Source: Lytechinus pictus
Lineage: Eukaryota > Echinodermata > Echinoidea > Temnopleuroida > Toxopneustidae
Direction of reading: 5' to 3'
DNA length: 64,000 nucleotides
Assembly (NCBI RefSeq): GCF_037042905.1
Contig: NC_087249.1
Location: forward strand, 53,908,901-53,972,900
Shown here: piece by piece, positions 57,190-64,000 of the stretch
How positions within the stretch are numbered: position 1 is the first letter of the stretch
Layout of the letters: every line of letters begins with the position of its first letter
The notes under the pieces: model-generated
What the model was told of the DNA's origin: nothing
Databases searched by the model: none
The model's input: only the letters and a program-made list of their open reading frames with translations
Made by a program: the position numbers and the translations under genes

Positions 57190-58580
57190 CATACGTCTGA
57201 GGGCTCTGTTCACTCTCAGTCTGCACTATAGATTGACAGATTGTAGGCAGATAGTCATGTTGCCCCAATATCATTCTGAAGTTTAAATGTAGTTTTGACT
57301 TTATATTGTTGAATTGCACAATCCATATCTAGTGTGCTGAAAATCATGAGACTTCTTTCCAGGACAATCTAAAATCATTATTTAACTATAATTTCCACAA
57401 GTTTCTCAGTGATTGCTTTCATTTTTTTTATAATAAAAGATTAACACAATGAAAAATGTAACATTCACAATTTTTTTTGTTATCATGATGTCTTCATTTA
57501 TGAAATTTCCATCCTTTTAAAAGTTACAAATATTTGTTGATAATGCAGCTGAAAAAAAAATTGCACAAGTGGATTTGATATTTATCACAGAACCTTTCGT
57601 CTAAAGAGAACAATCTATTTTTTTTTTCATAAATCAGCTGCACATGTATATATAAATGTTATATTTAAGAAGTGTTTATATTCCTATTTTCCCATCATTG
57701 CACGTATATGTTGATGTCTTGAAATATTGTTTGTGACTGAGGAAAACATGAATTTTTATGCAAAGATGGGGATGTTTTATATGTCTTGTAAATATTGCTT
57801 TATAATTTTCAATGGAAATTGGTGAGGAAATTTCGAACTTAATGAATCTTTCTACATCACAGATAAAAATGAAAATGATTTGATTTCTTGTAACAATCGC
57901 GTGATCCCTCTCATTGTCTGCCTTGGGACCAGCTCCATACATTTTAGTGATATGCTGCTATAATTGTCTATTTGTTAATTAACGTGATAATGTCCATAAT
58001 ATGTTTATACCCTCGTGGGGACATGAGTGTTCCATGCATTTTCATTGTATTTGCATGTCCATATTATTGTTCTTCTAGAATACTATATGGAAATTTCATT
58101 TATATTAGGGGTAGGATAAGTATGCTGCTTTGTACATTATATGTCCCTGAAATTTATGGAATTGGTGATTTTTTTTCTAAGGGGGTGATAAAAAGTCAAT
58201 ATAAAAATAATACAATTTGTATTCAGATGATGTAATTTTGTGATTTTTACAATTGTTGTTTGATTAACCATATATTTACTGCAATGATACCAAAAAGGGG
58301 TAATATTAGAGTTGCTGTAAATCTGTTGTACAAAATTTGGCCATTCAAATATTACTAGTATGTGAAATTATTGAATTTGCTAATTATGAAATATACAAAC
58401 TGTATACAGTGTATATACAATTTCTGTACAGTATTCTTTAGTACGATTACATACAGAATATGTAGTAATTTACAATTATATATTTTTTTTACCCTCTCTT
58501 AGAAAGAAAATTTATGAAATTGAAAGTTTGTAATTCTAACCATCCCCTTCTTGATCTTGTTTTTCCAAAACAATGGCTTA
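57190..58580. other. Intergenic, no gene seen
   Basis: AT-rich sequence. Open frames are short and show no known protein similarity or splice-site support. Confidence 0.5.
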
Positions 58581-58583
58581 CTT

Positions 58584-59013
58584 TAGTGGAAAAGCACATA
58601 TACTAAATTCATAGGGTGCAATTGAATGTGTTCTGCTTAAAGTGTGGTACTTCATCCTGCTATACTCCTGATTTATATTATCAATTTCCCATTTCGATCC
58701 TAATCACATTAATCTTTATAGAGAGAGGATGGTACTGAGTCTGGGCTCAAAAATAGGAAAGATAAATTTTTAGATCCAAAGGGGAATAATGCATGTCAAA
58801 GGGAATATCAAAGAAGTGGAATAATTCTGAAACAATGTATATCAAACTCATGAAAGGAAAGGTTTAACTCTTACTACATCAAAACTTTAAGGATTCTTCC
58901 AAAATAATTTTTTCAAATGTAAATGTTAGGTAAAGTTATTTAATCAAATTTCAATTGCAATGTGTGGAATAAATTAATATTGCAGAATTTGAAATCTATT
59001 TGTCAAACATGAA
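58584..59013 (+). repeat. Dispersed repeat, inverted copy of 16048-16566
   Basis: Near-identical reverse complement over about 430 bp (e.g. ttgaatgtgttctgcttaaa and atcctgctatactcctgatt). Confidence 0.85.
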
Positions 59014-59025
59014 TAGGTATCTATA

Positions 59026-59610
59026 TTAAAGGACAAGTCCACCCCAACAAAAAATTGATTTGAATAAAAAGAGAAAAATCCAACAAGCATAACACTGAAA
59101 ATTTCATCAAAATCGGATGTAAAACAAGAAAGTTATGACATTTTAAAGTTCGCTTAATTTCACAAAACAGTTATATGCACATCCTGGTGGGTATGCAAAT
59201 GAGGAGATTGATGATGTCATCCACTCACTATTTCTTTTGTATTTTATTATATGAAATGTGAAATATTCTGATTTGCTCCTCATTGTCAAGTGAAACAACA
59301 ATTAATTTCTCCCTGAACATGTGGTTCGGTCAACTTGGTCCTTATTGTCAAATCTGTAACAAATTAAATATTGTATAATTCAAACAATAAAAAACAAAAG
59401 AAATAGTGAGTGATGGACATCTTCAACTGGCTCATTCGCATGACACTGAGTTGTGCATATCACTGTTTTGTGAAAAATAAGCGAAACTTTAAAATGCCAT
59501 AACTTTCTTATTTTTCCATCAATTTTGTTGAAATTTCAGCGTTATGCTGGTTTGATTTTGCTCTATTTATTCAAATCAACACTTTTCTGGGATATGGAAT
59601 TGTCCTTTAA
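59026..59610. mobile_element. Family A foldback element, full copy
   Basis: ttaaaggacaagtccacccc at the left and ggaattgtcctttaa at the right, with both arms intact. Confidence 0.85.
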
Positions 59611-59756
59611 AGGCATATTATTGGCATTCACATGGTATTGAATTCAAAGGTGTAGTCAATGACCCAAAATAGAATCAGGTCAAAGCAACAGACAATATGC
59701 ATTATTTGCTTTGTAACTTAGACCCATTCACCTTGCATGATAAGGTCCTCATCAAC

Positions 59757-59790
59757 AAACGTAGAGGGCAGCAACAGCGGCAGTGTACAC
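59757..59790. repeat. Half of the 17.9-kb hairpin sequence
   Basis: aacgtagagggcagcaacag, then cggcagtgt, matches one arm plus loop of the hairpin at 17907-17976. Confidence 0.6.
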
Positions 59791-60730
59791 TGCAAATAAA
59801 TGCTGACGCTGTCTATATTCAGTAGTCATCTTACCTTCCCCGACCAACAATGCCCCTTAATTGAAGAGTATCTACATCTGTGGTGGGACAACTTAGCTAG
59901 CTCCAGAATTTTTTTAATGATTAGTTACATGTATTTCTAGTGATTTTTCACACTATCTGGCATCAGCAAATTGCTATCTACTTACCATGAAAGCTGACTA
60001 CAGTATACCTTTATTCCATTTTCACTTTCATGGTCTGCTATTGAAAGATAAAATTCCTTTCATAAGTCCTCAACTTAATTCTTTTTTAAATGAAAGCACC
60101 TTATACATATATTATTGAAATCTAAAAAAAGAAAACCTTGAGAAGTATTCACCTGAAATTATTGAAGTGTGGAATCAAGGCTGTAATATTTTAACATAAC
60201 AATGTTATGTCTAGACTGTAGCAGTACTCCTACGTGACTCTATTATAATTTTATTGTAAACTTTTAGTATTCAATTGTTCAACTTTTCTTTTTATAGAGG
60301 TATGGAAAGGAAACACAACTGATATCCCGAATTATAAAACCTGAAAAGCTATAATTTTGAGAACTGTCTCGAAGACATTTTCTTAAGACAACCAGATTTA
60401 TGATTGAAACCTTTGAAATGTAACTTCCTGAGCTGAAATTTTACAAATTAATAGACCCATCTGTCTTCTGTTTGTGAAACTTATAATGCAGTATCTGTGT
60501 GTACCCTTTGCAGGATGGATACAGTCAGTATACCGTAATATACATTTATGCCTAGCAATGTAGGTCATGTTCAGCAGTGTTCACAATACCATCCTCAACC
60601 GAGATCCAAACTATTAGTCTGAAGAATATCATTATATTTCTGCATTCAACAATGCCAATACATGTTAGTGATCTCTTTATGAGAACCATACAATATTTGG
60701 TGTGTTTCATTTGTTATTGATGTCTGGAGC

Positions 60731-60885
60731 TCCATTTCATAAAGACTCACTAGTATGGTAATTTTGACAGTAGAGTAACTTCCATGAAAACATTGTGATT
60801 GGCTGCTGAGCCCAGTATATATGATGGTTACTAGAATGGCATAGTAACAATTGCTTGAAGTCTTTATGAAATGGGCCACTGGAGT
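60731..60885. mobile_element. 155-bp MITE, ends CATTTCATAAAGACT
   Basis: gctccatttcataaagact and agtctttatgaaatgggcc are inverse ends; ttactagaatggcatagtaa lies inside. Confidence 0.7.
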
Positions 60886-61289
60886 TTCACATATTCCATT
60901 CACTTGTGTGTAATCAAGTGATATCATATGGCCTATTGTAGTATCTTTTTAATTACAAGGTACCACTTCAAGTGAGTTCTTTTTGTGTGAGACTTAGCAG
61001 ATAATTCCTTCTTTTCATTCAGAAATATGTAGTCACTTTGATGTGGATTTGGTTTTGATTTTTTTTTTTTGGGGGGGGGGGGTGGGGGTTGCACTTACAT
61101 ATGACTGTCATGTACACATGTGTCATCCAAAGTTCATAAGATTTGTCTATTGGATTATTGCATGTAGAAAAAAATTCCAACATTCCAATCTGCAAGTTTA
61201 ATAAATATTTTATAACACAAATGTTTCTTGATTGACTGAATTTATTCAACTTACAATGGACAAAAGACTGCTTTTCTGTGTATGTTATG

Positions 61290-61724
61290 AAGGCAAGTCC
61301 ACCCCAACAAAACACTGATTTGAATAGAAATGTAATGAATGTAAAATAAGAGTAATGACATTTTAAAGTTTTGCTTAATTTCACAACACATAAGGGACTG
61401 ATGACATCATACACTCACTATTTATTTTGTATTTCATTATATGCAATATGTTAATTTTCTCATTGTCAAGTAAATTTTTATTCCGAACTGAAAATGTGAC
61501 ACTACCTGATTATGTTGATATCAAAATTGGTTAAAAAAACAAAAGTGACATCGACTCTCATTTGCATATCTGAGTTGTGTATATAGCTATTGTAAAAAAT
61601 AGGCAAAACTTTAAAATGTAACTTTCTTACTTTACACCCGATTTTTATGAAATTTTCAGCATTATGCTTCTTTGATTTTTCTCTATAGATTTAAATACTT
61701 CCTGTGGTGGACTTGACCTTTAAA
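61290..61724. mobile_element. Family A foldback element, internally shortened
   Basis: ggcaagtccaccccaacaaa at the left and gtggtggacttgacctttaa at the right. The core words are partly deleted. Confidence 0.75.
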
Positions 61725-63235
61725 AGATTTCAATTCAACAGTGTATTATGTAAATTCAATCCCAATAAAGAAGGTTATTTCATAAAAGAGGCAAGACGCT
61801 GAAAATGTAATAAAAATGGGATGTACACTGTACAATAGACTGGTTCACTACTTGTAAAAGACAGTGTTAATCAGTGATATGCAAATGAGAGAAGTAATGA
61901 TGTTACACATACATTTTTTCTTTCCTTTATATGTAATTCCAAATATTTTTTTTCAATAATGTAGAGCTTTGTTTTCTTCATGGAAATGTAAATCATCAGG
62001 ACTATAATTCATTGTGATTTGGTGATCCATTTTTTCAACAAATCTAAAATTTCCTTTTTTTTCCAATTTGGTAAATAAAATACAAAATTAATGGTGTGTG
62101 ACATCACTGGCTGTGTTTACACATAAAAGATTCACAAATTCACAGAGAAAAAAAATAAATGCCTCAGTGAATACACCAGATTTTAATGGAAGCACAATAG
62201 CATAATTATTTGTTGCATATTATATAATTGAAAATATATTCTCAAATCATACAATCATTTACATACATATACCATGATACATACATCTTGATTCAATTTG
62301 TCTTGTGAGTTCTTTAAACAAAAAATGGCAAGTACTAGATTACAAAAATATTAATTGTTAAATACATGAAAAATATATCTTTCAAAGAATTGATAATAGA
62401 TTGGACATAATTCCTATCAATTCAAGAATACAGGCCTAATAAATGTACAGTACAGTATATCAACTTATGAATGAACATGTATGACAATGACATATGAGAG
62501 AAAGTATTACAAATGCAGGCATATTAATTTCCATCTCAACTGAAAAATCATCGGAATGTCAAGTTGTTTGTTTATATATAAATGAACAATTCTATATCAC
62601 CAGAAAAGTACATTATATTAAGATACAAGACAAAGTATACAATGCCTTCTTCAATTCAAAAGTGAGCTCAATGCTAACCTTTTCTGATTTTATTTTTCCT
62701 GTCCACATCTTCATTTGCTATTTCTTCTTTCATCCTAAGCTCTCTATATACATGAACACAATTTGATAGCTAAAATGACAAATTCAACCAAATGTGAGTT
62801 GAACTGATTGAATGATTAAACAAAACAGTGAGAATGTCATATTCTCATAAAATATCTCAAACAAAACAAGTTTAGAGTTTTGAATCTGTTATGCATTATT
62901 TCATGTACTTACAATATTTCACATGCACATTACATTCAATACACTCGACACCCCTACTCGTTGATTATGACAATAATTTAGCAAAAATAAGTTATTTCTA
63001 TTACAATATTCATTGATTTTATTGATTTATTTTATACAATTTGTACACAATTTGCTCACAAACATGATTTCATGTACAAATCCAATGCAAATTCTGTTTC
63101 TATCTAAAATTCATTTCTGAATCAGTATGTTTACTTTAGTGATTAAAATCAGTTAATTTCATGTTTATGATAAAAAAAGTATCACTGATAATTTCCATTA
63201 AAAAAAAAGTTAATGTGCCAAAAAAAAGATTGATC
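61725..63235. other. Intergenic, no gene seen
   Basis: AT-rich. Around 61735-62110 short words (aaaagaggcaagacgctgaa) recall decayed foldback elements. No coding exon recognised. Confidence 0.45.
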
Positions 63236-63239
63236 ATAA

Positions 63240-63418
63240 AGGTAACTCTGCCTAAGTGACAAGTCAAATCTCTTAGGACCAGAGAAATATGTTCTACATG
63301 TACTTGGGCAAAATTCAACTTAGGTACATTGGACATGTTTTCAATAATCTGGTCAAAAAATGATTACGACTTAAGCAATTATTCGACTTCTAGAAGATCA
63401 ACTTAGGCAGAGTTGCCT
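63240..63418. mobile_element. 179-bp MITE, ends AGGTAACTCTGCCTAAGT
   Basis: aggtaactctgcctaagt at the left and acttaggcagagttgcct at the right are inverse. A diverged relative lies at 21167-21255. Confidence 0.75.
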
Positions 63419-63825
63419 GTAGATTAACTCATTACATTTACAACTGACAGACGACAGTTTTCACTGTGTATTTCTCCTGATTTCACAAATTTACATTGCA
63501 AGTATGATTCTAATTGAACTTGTCTCAGTTTCATTCAATTTTCATCCCACTTGTTCTACAACCAGTGACTCTAGCTCTAGCTGCTACTGAGACCAAGTAC
63601 CATTTACAATGATTTATAAAAAAAGACTTTAATAAAGTTTAAATAGTTATCCTCATAAGTCTTCTTGATTACATGAACTTGAAATCAACAAAATGGTCAA
63701 GATTAAATGAGGGGGGGGGGGCATTTGTAGATCAAAGAAAATTACAAAATACTAGACCAACATGGAATTGACTTGCTATTGGTCCATGTTAATATTTGAC
63801 CTAAGTGGGTTTAACCTTGTAGGCA

Positions 63826-63895
63826 TAAATGATGATAATGGTGATGAAGATGATGATAATATTTATGATGATAATACTATTATTAATACTACTGA
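63826..63895. repeat. GAT/AAT simple repeat
   Basis: Degenerate trinucleotide repeats. Confidence 0.85.
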
Positions 63896-64000
63896 TAACC
63901 GGTGTACTAGCTAGACCCATTTTAGTGGTGGTCGCTATTTCACAGCATTACAAAAAAATTCAGGCCGAGTAAGTTTATAGTGGTCTTAAAGCAAAAAGTG

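Overview
The window is eukaryotic genomic DNA, most likely from an echinoderm and probably a sea urchin. It is AT-rich, with short exons separated by introns of roughly 0.2 to 5 kb, all with GT-AG borders. It is dense in small inverted-repeat (foldback) DNA elements, tRNA-derived SINEs and a truncated LINE. The species assignment rests on the overall look of the repeats and on protein similarity. It is an inference.

Two protein-coding genes can be reconstructed exon by exon, both on the plus strand. The first (about 1-24.65 kb) is EXOC1/Sec3, a subunit of the exocyst tethering complex. Eighteen coding exons encode its last 743 residues plus stop, and the PH-like N-terminal part lies upstream of the window. 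The second (36.5-52.6 kb) is tryptophan 2,3-dioxygenase (TDO2). Ten coding exons join into one uninterrupted frame of 452 residues, from a tiny first coding exon (32 nt, start codon at 36503) to a terminal exon with an unusually long Ser/Asp-rich tail. The genes have unrelated jobs (vesicle tethering at the plasma membrane; first step of tryptophan catabolism), and nothing in the sequence suggests co-regulation.

Layout: 1-391 a 109-bp tandem repeat in an EXOC1 intron; 0.72-23.63 kb EXOC1 exons with repeat-filled introns; 23.64-24.65 kb its 3' UTR; 24.65-36.3 kb an intergenic or upstream region with piggyBac-like and foldback elements, GAT-rich simple sequence and a CpG-containing promoter-like block at 28.64-28.92 kb; 36.5-52.6 kb TDO2; 52.6-64 kb downstream sequence with repeats and no recognisable gene.

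The most interesting non-genic content is: (i) a repeat family with ~170-bp internal units, nine of which carry a perfect DR1 nuclear-receptor-type motif, with copies just upstream of, inside and just downstream of TDO2; (ii) a foldback element holding a 45-codon reading frame with a RecQ-helicase motif-0-like signature; (iii) a SINE and a LINE that share their 3' tail; (iv) three piggyBac-like copies with intact TTAA sites and variable but still palindromic subterminal hairpins; (v) several foldback families with similar TTTAAAGG ends and a shared subterminal core. No rRNA, functional tRNA or CRISPR array was seen.
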